From Chara braunii (lineage: Eukaryota; Streptophyta; Charophyceae; Charales; Characeae), in contig BFEA01000053.1 of assembly GCA_003427395.1 (NCBI GenBank), positions 3,674,774 through 3,700,292 of the forward strand: a stretch of 25,519 nt of DNA, given 5' to 3'. The notes below the pieces were generated by a model. It made no database searches and was not told the origin of the DNA. It was given only the letters and a program-made list of their open reading frames with translations. Position numbers and translations under genes: made by a program. How positions within the stretch are numbered: position 1 is the first letter of the stretch; every line of letters starts with the position of its first letter. Positions 9,344-18,545 of the stretch are shown in pieces.

Positions 9344-10860
9344 GTGCCATCAGATTCGCCCTACGTTAGAACCCCTGAATCGCATCTTTCCCTACTCGAT
9401 TTCATCAAGAATCGGGCAAGTCCGCTCCTTCCATCTTCTCCCTCACGCGACCTCCACCATAGCTTAACTCCTTCTACTTCTAACTCTCGTTTTACTCATC
9501 TAACAACCAAACTAGTACCATCCTCAAAGTCGCCCCGCCCCCAATCCGACCTTTGGCTCGTCTGATTCCATCGAGAATCGGGCGAGAATTCCACTCTCAA
9601 CTCCGCCATACTCAAACTCGCTTCACGCCATCCTCATCTCCGTCTTGATATGTACCTGGTACAGATTTCCGCCCAGGTTCACCCAATCGCCTTCGGTCTC
9701 CCTCTGCCCCGTCCTTACCTCTTGGCTATAGCGCTCTATCCCACTGCCGAGCGCTGCTGCTGCCCGACAACTCTAACTATCTTAAGGAGCTTCGGAGGCA
9801 ACCCGAATACTTGACGGTTGGATTAATCCTTCGCCCCTACACACAAGTCCGACAATCGATTTGCTCGTCAATATCGTTGCGTTCCTCCTCCACTGCTGTT
9901 CCTTTGGTGTTTCTTCCTCACTTACTCCCCTTCATCCTCCTCCCTGCGATCTTCTTTCTCCTCTCCTCTAGTGTCCTTCACGCTCAACCATTGTCTGATT
10001 CAAACCGCTTCAACTCCACGCGCAACCTCCAACCTCAATACCGCCAAATCCTTTGCTCTGATCCAAATTTGGATGCGGCCATCTGATTCGGAATACTCCA
10101 AAACCCCAACTTCGCATCTTAGTTCGCCCGATTCGGTCAGGAATCGAGCGAGCTATGCGATTTTTCGTCTCCATAGTCGTCTCTTTCATCTCCACTATCC
10201 CCGACTCCATTTCGTATGCACCCGGCGCAGCTTTTCGACTAGGTTCACCCTCTCTTCACCGCCTTTACCCCTCTCCTTTACTCGATGCTAGCACTGCGCC
10301 CCGGATGCTAGCGCCGCGCGTGCTCTGTCGTCTCCTTCAGTCAGTCCCCATGTCTTAGTGCTCTGCTTTACTGCCGTGCAGTGGAACCATCCACCACCTT
10401 CTTCTACCCTGAGGGGGACTTTGGAGGAAAACAGCTACTAGACGGTTCGATCTAGTCATTCGCCCTTATGGCTGACTCCCTTTGAAGTTTCCCTCAGGAT
10501 AGGCCGAGCTGGTCGGCCGTAGGACCGAGCGATACGGCCAGAGGAAACTCTAGTGGAGGACGCTCGTCGGTATTGACGGGCGAACCGTTTCGACGAACGG
10601 TTCGCCCGTCAATACCGACGAGCGTCCTCCACCGGAGTTTCCTCTGGCCGGACGAACGGTTCGCCCGTCAATACCGACGAGCGTCCTCCACCAGAGTTTC
10701 CTCTGGCCGTAGCGCTCGGTCCTACGGCCGACCAGCTCGGCCTATCCTGAGGGAAACTTCAAAGGGAGTCAGCCACAAGCTGGCTGATTAGCCTTCCGCC
10801 CTTATACAGAAGCCCGACAAATGGTTTGCACGTCAGTATGACTCCACAGCGCCCCTGGCC
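9344..10860 (+). repeat. Diverged long tandem duplication
   Basis: Blocks at 9350-9440 (GATTCGCCCTACGTTAGAAC...GAATCGGGCAAG) and 10083-10155 (GATTCGGAATACTCC...GAATCGAGCGAG) are related. So are 9780-9870 (GAGCTTCGGAGG, GACGGTTGGATTAATCC, TTCGCCCCTACACACAAG) and 10408-10469 continued at 10780-10840 (GGACTTTGGAGG, GACGGTTCGATCTAG, TTCGCCCTTAT, AGAAGCCCGACAA). The offset is about 630-730 bases. The second copy is interrupted by the palindrome at 10469-10774. Open frames across it are short and pyrimidine-biased on the plus strand, with no domain. Confidence 0.55.
10469..10774. mobile_element. Near-perfect palindromic insertion with internal 59-bp tandem duplication
   Basis: The outer arms TGGCTGACTCCCTTTGAAG (from 10469) and its complement (ending 10774) pair almost continuously inward. 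The inner arm 10535-10589 pairs with 10596-10650 around TCGACG. A 59-base segment, 10592-10650, is then repeated directly at 10651-10709 with a G/A change near 10634/10693. The result is a large snap-back of about 306 bases in a single-stranded form. The 9-mer CGCCCTTAT occurs immediately before it (10461-10469) and again at 10797-10805. That would suit a 9-bp Mutator-like duplication, but the second copy lies 22 bases beyond the palindrome and both may simply be conserved parts of the host tandem repeat. There is no transposase, so it could only be a non-autonomous element. Confidence 0.7.
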
Positions 10861-12039
10861 TGCCTTGCCTAGGCATAGTTTACCATTTTCTCCCCCGACC
10901 GGGCATACTCACACTCAACCCACCTATTGCAGATCGTGATTGGCGGACGGTGGCCCCGCTGAGGGTCCTTGCTCAGGTTACTTCCGCCTCATGGGCCAGT
11001 CACCCACCGACTCACATGCACGCTAAAACTCCTCGGCCCGTGTTTCAAGAGTTCATGGGTGTATTAGTTGAGCTACTCTCGCTGGTCCCCGAAATGACAA
11101 AAAGGAAAAAAATAAAAGCAAAAACAAAATGTGAGCATCGGGAACTCGTGCTTTGGGGAAGAGAGACTGTCAGTACCACTCTCAGTTCCGCCGACCGGGC
11201 CTATAGATGGGCCGACAACAAAACCAAGGGGGATAGCCCCGCCAGGCCCTCAACCCCTCGGCATCTTCAGCCGCTCCGATGTTCCATCGCCGTTGGTCGC
11301 CGCCTTCGATCCCTGTACCGTCGCTTTGAAAGTCCAATGCCGTTACTAATAGTGCTAGTACCCAAGGCTGAGATGAACCACTGCAAAATTCAATATAAAC
11401 TGTTGCGGAGGTCACTGCCTACGGACACGCAGGCCTACCAAACTCACGACACGCAGGCCTACCAAAATACATCAAGGCGACTCCTCTGCCCACGGACCAA
11501 ACTCACGACTGTTGACCTATGACGCCCGCTGCTTATAGGGCTTGGCCCCGTCCACGACTGTCAACCTCCCGCATTTACCGCGCGGAGGTCACTGCTTGTG
11601 TTCTACTTTCTCTTGCACACCCCAATCACTGCCCAAAGCAACACCACTTCCGATGACGCATGCCGTATGAACGCAAATGTACCATGGTCACTTCAAAAAA
11701 GAAAAAATTTTCCTAGTTTTAATCAAAGCCAAAAAATTTTGTCGGCGGAAACGCCGACTCTATAGCATCATAATAAGAATCATCACGCGCGCTTCAAATT
11801 GCGTGCCCACACACTCTTTGCTTCTAGTCAACCATTCAGTTAGCGTGAACAAAACATAACCGCAACTCGTGCAGTGTACTCAAATTTCAAACCAAACCTA
11901 TTTTCTGTCACTTGCAAAAACCCAGGGCGGATACCCTTGTAAGGGTATTTGCGCCGACACCGCCTCTCCAGTCAGTCTTCCTCTAACTATTCAGCCTCGC
12001 AAGGCATCCTGTCTTTGCACAAGGCATCCTTGCTTTATC
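10861..12039. other. Non-coding region with a small duplication
   Basis: A 190-residue plus-strand frame at 10950-11522 shows no domain and overlaps open frames in other phases, so I do not call it. 11404-11600 contains repeated pieces: ACACGCAGGCCTACCAAA twice 24 bases apart, and CGGAGGTCACTGC near 11405 and 11582. 11695-11745 is A/T-rich with AAAATTTT blocks. A small hairpin, ATACCCTT-GT-AAGGGTAT, lies at 11931-11948. I see no gene or RNA gene. Confidence 0.45.
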
Positions 12040-12470
12040 ACTTACCTGCATACTCAGCGCACACAAGGACAAATACAACCTCCGTGGGGTCAACACATAA
12101 TCCCTCCCGCATGTCTATTCTTTCCTATCCCCGCTCCTTATACAATCCCATCATTCTTTTTCGGCAAGCTTATTCTTATCTTTATGCAATCGGGTTGTTG
12201 GTCGAGTCAACAAACCTCTCCTTTTCTCTTATTCAGCAAGCTCTCACAATCTAGAGTCTTTCTCGCTTGGCGGCAGAAGGGATTGGCTACCCTCCTCTTG
12301 CCCTCTTTCTCCACCAAGTGAGATCAAAGTTTTTTCACTGTTCATTCCCTGGCAATGTGACAAGCGAGCGGGGATGGGTTAGTTGCATGTCGTCGAGGTG
12401 AAGAAGGGACGAAAGGATAACGGGTCGAGGATTGGCTTAGAAAGTTAAGGTAGGGCAGAGAGTTGGCGGA

Positions 12471-12496
12471 TGTGTGTGTATGTGTGTGTGTGTGTA

Positions 12497-12542
<46 letters not shown>
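12471..12542. repeat. (TG)n microsatellite adjoining assembly gap
   Basis: TG dinucleotides with TGTATG interruptions near its start run directly into the N block. The repeat in the left copy of the dispersed element lacks this TG/CA tract, so the tract is specific to this copy or to this end of it. Confidence 0.95.
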
Positions 12543-12574
12543 NNNNNNNNNNNNNNNNNNNNNNNNNNNNNNNN
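12543..12574. other. Assembly gap (32 N)
   Basis: Thirty-two undetermined bases separate the (TG)n tract from the (AG)n tract. The gap falls exactly at the junction of two microsatellites, so its true length is unknown and frames across it are meaningless. Confidence 1.

Positions 12575-12631
<57 letters not shown>
12575..12631. repeat. (AG)n microsatellite
   Basis: Uninterrupted AG run after the N block. It is the inverted counterpart of the (CT)n tract at 918-1030 within the paired dispersed repeats. Confidence 0.95.
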
Positions 12632-12634
<3 letters not shown>

Positions 12635-13258
12635 TGTGTGTACAAACCAAGCCCCCTACTTAGCCTATCTCTTTACCTAGGGTCCCCTAGGCTCTGTAGA
12701 CCTATGCTCCTCATCAAGGTAGACAAGATGATGCATGGCGGTGGCCAAGAGACAGAGGCGGAGGAGGAAGAAGGTGCAAGGTGCTCGACTGTGGTGGATG
12801 GGTGATGAAGGTGGAGGAGGAAGGAGGTGCAAGGTATTTGGTTATGGTTGATGCGTGATGGAGATGGAGGAAAAAGAAGATGCAAGGTGCTTGGCTATGG
12901 TGGATGATGGAGGTGAAGGAAGGACGTGCAAGGTGCTTGGCTATGGTGGATGGGTGATGGTTGTGGAGGACGAAGAAGGTGCAAGGTGCTTGCCTATGGT
13001 GGATGGGTGATGGAGGGGGAGGAGGAAGAAGGTGCAAGGTGATTGGCTATGGTGGATGGGTGATGGAGGTGGAGGAGGAGGATGGTGCAAGGTGCTTGGC
13101 TATGGTGGATGGGTGATGGAGGTGGAGGAAGGAGAAGGTGCAAGGTGCTTGGCTATGGAGGATAGGTGATACATATGGAGGAAGAAGAAGGTGCAAGGTG
13201 TTTGGCTATGGTGGATGGGTGATGGAGGTGGAGGAGGAAGAAGGTGCAAGGTGCGATG

Positions 13259-13984
13259 GCATTTACCTATTTCTACATATTGACCCCTCCTTGTTGGCTT
13301 TGTTCAAAACCCGTTTCCGCAAAGTTACCACGGTTAGTGAAAAACACAGCAAAACATAGACCTGCAGAAAACTCTGAAAGAAAAACTCAGATTTGCAGCA
13401 CTTCCGGATTTGGCAGATTTCTCTGGCTAGGGGGAGAGGCGAAAAACTCAGATTTCTGTTTGCCGCCCTAAACGTCGTCAGTTGATCTCGTAACTTTGCA
13501 GACCCTCTTTATACCACTAAGAGATGACCCCTGTAGAATCTTGCCTAAATCTATGGTCATTTGCTCCCACTTGCCTGTTTTGGACTTAGCCCGTAGACCT
13601 AGTTGAACATTTCGGGTAAGTCCATTTCCTGCTTTTGGCAAATGGGCTCAATTGCATACAAAACTTGACACACTACCTATGTATACCCTAGGCATAGGCC
13701 TGCAAAGTCTCAACCCATGCGGACTACATTTGGCAAATGGTGATAAGAGCACCCCCATGTTGTGCCAAACAGTCGTTGGTTGCAGCCCCGATCTTAGTAG
13801 CAACAACCAAGCATCAGTCCCCTACCTCTACAACAGTACCAGCCAAGTGTCCGTCACCCATCTCCGAATAGTAGCAGCCAACCGCCAATCACCCATCCCA
13901 AAACAATGGCAGTCAAGCTAGACACCTACCGGCCCTTCCCCTAATGACAAGTCTTATACTATACTAGAATAGACTCATCTTGGG
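13259..13984. other. Spacer with short ~36-bp tandem repeat
   Basis: 13259-13760 shows no gene. GAAAAACTCAGATTT occurs twice (about 13380 and 13442) and TTTGGCAAATGG twice (about 13635 and 13729). 13769-13925 is a weak tandem repeat in which AGTAGCARCCAAS-type anchors recur near 13796, 13835, 13870 and 13906. Spacing is 35-39 bases, for about four copies. Open frames here lack domains. Confidence 0.5.
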
Positions 13985-15862
13985 TAGTGGCGAATTCATC
14001 CAAGTTCATCAAATGTGAGAAGCCAAGTAGAGAGCAAGACCGCACACATGCCCATGAGTAGGAAAGCGAACTAGAATGTAGCGGAATACAACCAAGAGCA
14101 AGAGTACTCAAAACCAATTGGAAAGCAACACCATACACATGCATGTGAAATGGAAAGCATACTAGGGTGCTGCGGAATACTACCAAGTGCCTGAGCAGGA
14201 AAAAACAAGTGGAAAAAGGACTATACACATACACATAAGTAGGAGAGCACACTAGACTGTTGCGGAATACAACCAAGCGCAAGAGTAGGAGAAACCAGGC
14301 GGAAAACAAAACTAGACGCATGCACATGAGTGGGAAAGCACACTAGAATATAATGGAATAGAACCAAGTGCAAAAGCAGGAGAAACCAAGTGGAAAACAA
14401 GACTAGGGAAGTGCAAGAGTAGGAGAAGCCTAGTGGGAACAAGACTACACTTACACATGAGTAGGAAAGCACACGAGAATATAGCGGAATACAACCAAGT
14501 GCAAGAGTAGGAGAAACCAAGTGGAAAATAAAATTGAACACATGCACATGAATAGGAAAAAACACTGGAATGTACTGGGTACACAACCAACTGCAAGAGT
14601 AGGAGAAGCAAAGTGGAAAACAAGACTAGACACATGCACATCATTAGGAAAGCGCACTAGAATGTAGCGGACCACAACTAAGTGCAAAAGTAGGAGAAAC
14701 CAAGCGCAAAACAAGACTAGACACATCCACATGAGTGCGAACGCACACTACAATGTAGTCAAACAGATCCAGGTGCAAAAGTAGGAGAAACAAAGTGGCT
14801 AACAAGACTAGATACATGCTCATGAGTAGGAAACCAAACTCGAATCTAGCGGAATACAACCAAATGTAAAAGTAGGAGAAACTGAGCGAAAAACAAGACA
14901 AGACACCTACCAATGAGTAGGAAAGCACACTAGAATGTAACGAAATACAACCAAGAGCAAGAGTAGGAAAAAGTTCGAGAAACCAAAATTAAAACGCAAC
15001 TAACACATGCACACGAGTAGGAAAGCACACTAGAATGTAGCGTTATACAACCGGGTGCAAGAGTAGGAGAAACCAAGTGGAAAACAAGACTATACTCCTA
15101 CACATGAGTAGGACAGCACACTAGCATGGAGCGGAACAAATACAGCTGCAAGAATACAACCAAGTGCAAGACTAGGGAAAACCAAGTGAAAAACAAGACT
15201 AGACACCTACATATGAGTAGGGAAGCACACTAGAATATAGCAAAATACAACCAAGTGCAAGAGTAGGAGAAACCAAGTGGAAAATAAAACAAAACACATG
15301 CACATGAATAGGAAAGCACACTAGAATGTAGTGGGTGCACAACCAACTGCAAAAGTAGGAGAAGCCAAGTGGAAAACAAGACTAGACATATGCACATTAT
15401 TAGGAAAGCGCACCAGAATGTAGCGGAACACAACTAAGTGCAAAAGTAGGGGAAACCAAGCGCAAACAAGACTAGACGCATCCACATGAGTAGGAACACA
15501 CACTACAATGTAGTCAAACACATCCAGGTGCAAGAGTAGGAGAAACAAAGTGGCTAACAAGACTAGACACATGATCATGAATAGGAAAGCAAACTAGAAT
15601 GTAGCAGAATACAACCAAATGCAAAAGTAGGAGAAACGAAGCGGAAAACAAGACAAGGCACCTACAAATGAGTAGGAAAGCACACTCGAATGTAGAGAAA
15701 TACAACCAAGTCCAAGAGTAGGAGAAAGTTCGAGAAACCAAGTTTGAAACGCAACTAGACACATGCACATGAGTAGGAAAGCACACTAGAATGTAGAGGA
15801 ATACAACCGGGTGCAAGTGTAGGAGAAACCAAGTGGAAAACAAGACTATACACCTGCACATG
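13985..15862. repeat. ~91-bp satellite array, about 20 monomers, with ~755-bp higher-order period
   Basis: Monomer landmarks are GAGTAGGAAAGCACACTAGA, ATGTAGCGGAATACAACCAA, GTGCAAGAGTAGGAGAAACC and AAGTGGAAAACAAGACTAGA plus CACATGCACAT. Anchors recur about every 90-92 bases from near 14053 to 15862, with a few longer units. Monomers 8 apart resemble each other more than neighbours do. AAATAAAA-type variants occur near 14525 and 15281, AAAGTTCGAGAAACC near 14972 and 15727, and the TGTAGTCAAACA variant near 14755 and 15509, all about 755 apart. The minus strand has many long open frames with hydrophobic L/V/F-rich products, but the monomer is not a multiple of three and all frames rotate through it, so I consider it non-coding. 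The array stops exactly where the retrotransposon LTR begins. Confidence 0.9.
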
Positions 15863-17115
15863 TGTTATGATTCTGGTTGTTTGTTGTCTGAAGACCAACA
15901 CTCACTCACATGAACTCCCAGATATGCCCATACATACACAGAAGGAAGGGGAGAGGATAGTAGTATCACACCGCTTAGGTAGAGATAAACACAGCGGAAG
16001 ACTTGACCATGCGGTATGATAGGGTACACTGAAAGTGCAATTCACTCCACTCAATCCTCACAACCAGTGATAAAGGAAAGTCGAGTAGATCACATCCAAG
16101 AAACAATGAAACAATGATAGTCCAAATCCAGTATCAACACTGTTTATGAAACTCAGAGTCTCGATTTGTTAGAATAATCTCAAAACTATGATGCGCTGCT
16201 CAAAGATGAGCAGCGCTTCACTCCCCAGCCCTGATGAACCGCTATCACTACCCCTGAGTCCCTCAAACATCAAGCGCCACTCAAATACAGCCTCGAAAGG
16301 GAAGCGCCACCCTGAAACACGCCTCTGAGGCCAAGCGCCACTCAGAGGATGAAGAAGAAGACCAGCGCCACAATATCTCATGATGACGGAGTGTCGGAAG
16401 ACTCCCCGGGTGGAAGTCTGCAACAGCGCCACCACTCCTGACAAGATGATCTCTGAGAAAGATGCTGCAACTATGGCTGCAGCGCCACAACCTTGGAACC
16501 CCACTCCGGAGGAGGGTCCCGCAGGGCACCAACTTCTCTCGCCTCCAGCAGACCTCAATAACCCAGACCTCTGTACAGCCCCGCATGCTAACAGAGTACA
16601 GCTCATGTCCCAGCTATGACCAACACTCCGAAGGTCTGGCTATGTCTGTCTCCTTCCACGCTGAGCCGTCACCACTTCCGGTTCACGTGTAGCATAACAG
16701 CGATGTACTCGGTACCAACTGCCAAAAGCCTTGATCCGATATGCCTAACCTATCTATAGCTACTCTAGCCTAGACTCGACCTAGACCGGACTGACTAACC
16801 GACCGGTACCGATTCTGTTTCGGCCTTTAGGGCCTCTCCCAACCCGGCTATAGGCTATAGGACCGTCTATTAGCATAGGCCCTTAGGGCCTGTCTATTCT
16901 ATAGGTAGCCTGGGCCTGCTATTCGCAGTTAGGGTAGCTGTAGGAAATTCAGTTAGTAGTGGGCCTGTATTTTTTCCAATTTGCAGATATGTCCCTGACG
17001 AATTTTCCTTACAGGCAGGTCACTCCGTTAGCCCTCAGCCAAACAAAGTTACGAATCTAACGTACCTATGGTACAGCCTCGACAGAGAGAGGCTACAGAC
17101 GACCAGAAACCAGCA
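15863..17115 (-). repeat. 3' LTR of the chromovirus
   Basis: On the plus strand it begins TGTTATGATTC and I place its end at ...AACCAGCA (17115), just before a pyrimidine-rich tract that is the PPT on the element strand. Both ends therefore have the TG...CA form. 15863-16913 aligns with 23195-24233, and the last ~200 bases have no partner because the 5' LTR is interrupted. It contains six copies of AGCGCCAC at about 30-base intervals and palindromes such as AGGCCCT-T-AGGGCCT (16877-16891). A 12-base segment near 16470 is absent from the other LTR. The end at 17115 is inferred from PPT adjacency and is less certain than the start. Confidence 0.8.
16273..16488. promoter_or_regulatory. Phased AGCGCCAC motif array in the 3' LTR
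   Basis: AGCGCCAC starts at 16273, 16303, 16334, 16364, 16425 and 16481, and a related AGCGCTTC starts at 16212. Distances are 30, 31, 30, 61 and 56 bases, so most steps are about 30 or its double. Equivalent sites in the other LTR start at 23605, 23635, 23666, 23696, 23757 and 23801. The array may be a degenerate ~30-bp tandem repeat or a set of binding sites in the LTR; no factor can be named. Confidence 0.45.
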
Positions 17116-17117
17116 GA

Positions 17118-17130
17118 CCTACCCTCCCCC
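17118..17130 (-). other. Polypurine tract (PPT)
   Basis: On the element strand this is GGGGGAGGGTAGG, immediately upstream of the proposed start of the 3' LTR and just after the pol stop codon. A polypurine tract in this position primes plus-strand DNA synthesis in LTR retroelements. Its position supports both the orientation and the 17115 LTR boundary. Confidence 0.65.
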
Positions 17131-17148
17131 GGAGCGAGGACCTCCGAG

Positions 17149-18545
17149 CTAGGGGCGTAGGCGTGCAGAGCGTCGAAGGGATTCTCCCTTTTGTGCTGCC
17201 TCATATCTGAGGATAACAGGCTTTGCGGTTTTCAGAAGTTCCTTGCGAGCAAACCAACGATCTTCACTATGCAGCTGGTATAAGAACTTCACAAGGTACT
17301 CCTTATCTGGACCTGTACCTGACTCATCCTCCACAGATTCCACCTCATATCCCTTGCCAGGGATAGGGGGACCGAACTGAAGAGGTCTGTCTAAAAATGC
17401 ATCAGCTGATGTGAATGGCTGCAACTTAGATGCATTAAAGACAGGGTAGGTTTGTAGATGTAGAGGGACATCCACTGTATAGGATGGTCCAAAAGGATCA
17501 GCTCCCACTGTATCTAAGACCTGCCATGGGCCCATATATCGTGGCAGCAGCTTAGGCGAAATGTCCTCCTCTCGCGACGACTCGGAACTGAGTACCCACA
17601 CCCAGTCACTTGTGCGAATAGTCGAGGGACGTATGTGCTTCATAGCCTTTTGGGATTTCAGCAGGTTAGCACGGGGGCGCTCTATGTCCACACGGTAAAG
17701 CCTGGTGAACTCTGCAGTTCCAGGTGTCAACATAGGGGTAGCCTTATCGATGATGTCATGGAGAGGTTGTCGTGGCTCACGACCCCAGTGCAACCGGTAG
17801 GGTGTGAAGCCTGTGGAGGAGTGTACAAAAGTGTTATACACAAGTTGTGCACGACCCAAATGAAGATCCCTGTCGTGCTGATCTGTACTGATTACAGGAC
17901 GCAGCAACTAAAATAAAGTCTGGTTCATCACTTCAGCCTGTCCATTGGCTTCAAGATGACGACCAGATGTCATATCCACTCTGGAATGAAGGTAATCCCT
18001 GCAGTAGGATTGTCATTCATTGCTGCAAAAGCGAGGATCTCGATCACTGACTATAGAGGTGGGTGGTCCATGATGTGTGACCCGCCTATCAGCAAATGCC
18101 GCCTGAACGGCTGAAACGCGAGCCTCAGCTGGTAAGGGGATGAACTCTGCGTATTTGGAGAACCGATCCACACATACCATGACCTGACGCATCCCACGAG
18201 GAGTAGTCCTATCCAAGTCAATAAAGTCAATGGACACTAACTGTGCAGGAGCATCGGGGATAGGTAGTGGTTTGAGTAGGCCAAGGGGAGGTTGGCGTAC
18301 CACCTTATTCCTTTGGAATAACTTACAGGTTTCCACATAGCGCAACATATCACTCCTCATCTCCTTCCAGAAGAACCGTTGCGACAGGGCTGCATACGAT
18401 TTGAGGGCCCCAGAGTGACCACGAGCATCATGACACTCTGACATCAGAAATGTTCTCAGTTTGCGGTCCTGATGAATGCACAAGCGTTCCTCACCTCTAC
18501 TGCAAGTATACAACATGTCTAAAACCAGAGTGGTAACTTCAAAAC
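17149..18545 (-). pseudogene. Integrase with GPY/F-like region and chromodomain-like tail (pol C-terminal part, broken)
   Basis: One minus-strand frame, interrupted by TGA (18013-18015) and TAG (17908-17910), reads through a complete integrase. The N-terminal zinc-binding region has ECHDARGH followed by ETCKLFQRNK. The expected second Cys of the CX2C pair is Phe (codon 18316-18318), so the HHCC finger is damaged. The catalytic core has VSIDFIDLD (first Asp, near 18215-18235), VSDRDPRF (second Asp, near 18028-18050) and NGQAEVMNQ (Glu, near 17935), about 36 residues apart if the stop is counted. After the second stop a 252-residue open stretch carries YNTFVHSSTGFTPY, RYMGPWQVLDTVG and PVFNASKL (GPY/F-like), then KEYLVKF...DRWFARKEL at residues ~202-224, which resembles a chromodomain. 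Integrase inserts element cDNA into the host genome, and the chromodomain can target it to particular chromatin. It ends at a stop next to the PPT. Confidence 0.88.

Larger units (their letters stand above)
12040..13258 (-). repeat. Dispersed repeat, right copy (inverted relative to 1-1480)
   Basis: On the minus strand this segment repeats the order seen at 1-1480: minisatellite (13258 down to 12727), linker with GACCCTAGGTAAAGAGATA (near 12680), (CT)n, a CA tract, CATTGCCAGGGAATGAAC (near 12340), CTTGGTGGAGAAAGAGGGCA (near 12300), GGTTTGTTGACTC (near 12210), ATGTGTTGACCCCA (near 12090). The match fades near 12030. The minisatellite part has about 10 units of GGTGCAAGGTGCTTGGCTATGG type at roughly 52-base spacing. 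No protein domain is visible. Confidence 0.75.

Noticed and set aside
10950-11522. 190-residue plus-strand open frame
   Set aside because: No recognisable domain, mixed low-information composition, runs across a locally duplicated sequence, and other frames are open over the same bases.
12342-12805. Several frames across the TG/AG microsatellites and N gap
   Set aside because: They are dinucleotide-repeat artefacts running through undetermined bases.
13959-15861. Long overlapping minus-strand open frames with L/V/F-rich products, resembling a repetitive membrane protein
   Set aside because: They follow the ~91-bp satellite monomer, which is not a multiple of three. All frames stay open only because the monomer lacks stops on that strand, and no start, end or domain is consistent.
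16169-16606. 145-residue minus-strand frame inside the LTR, and its counterpart near 23501-23776
   Set aside because: Spacing of the underlying repeat is 30-31 and the LTR copies have indels that shift the frame (12-base and others); the position is the LTR, not the internal coding region.
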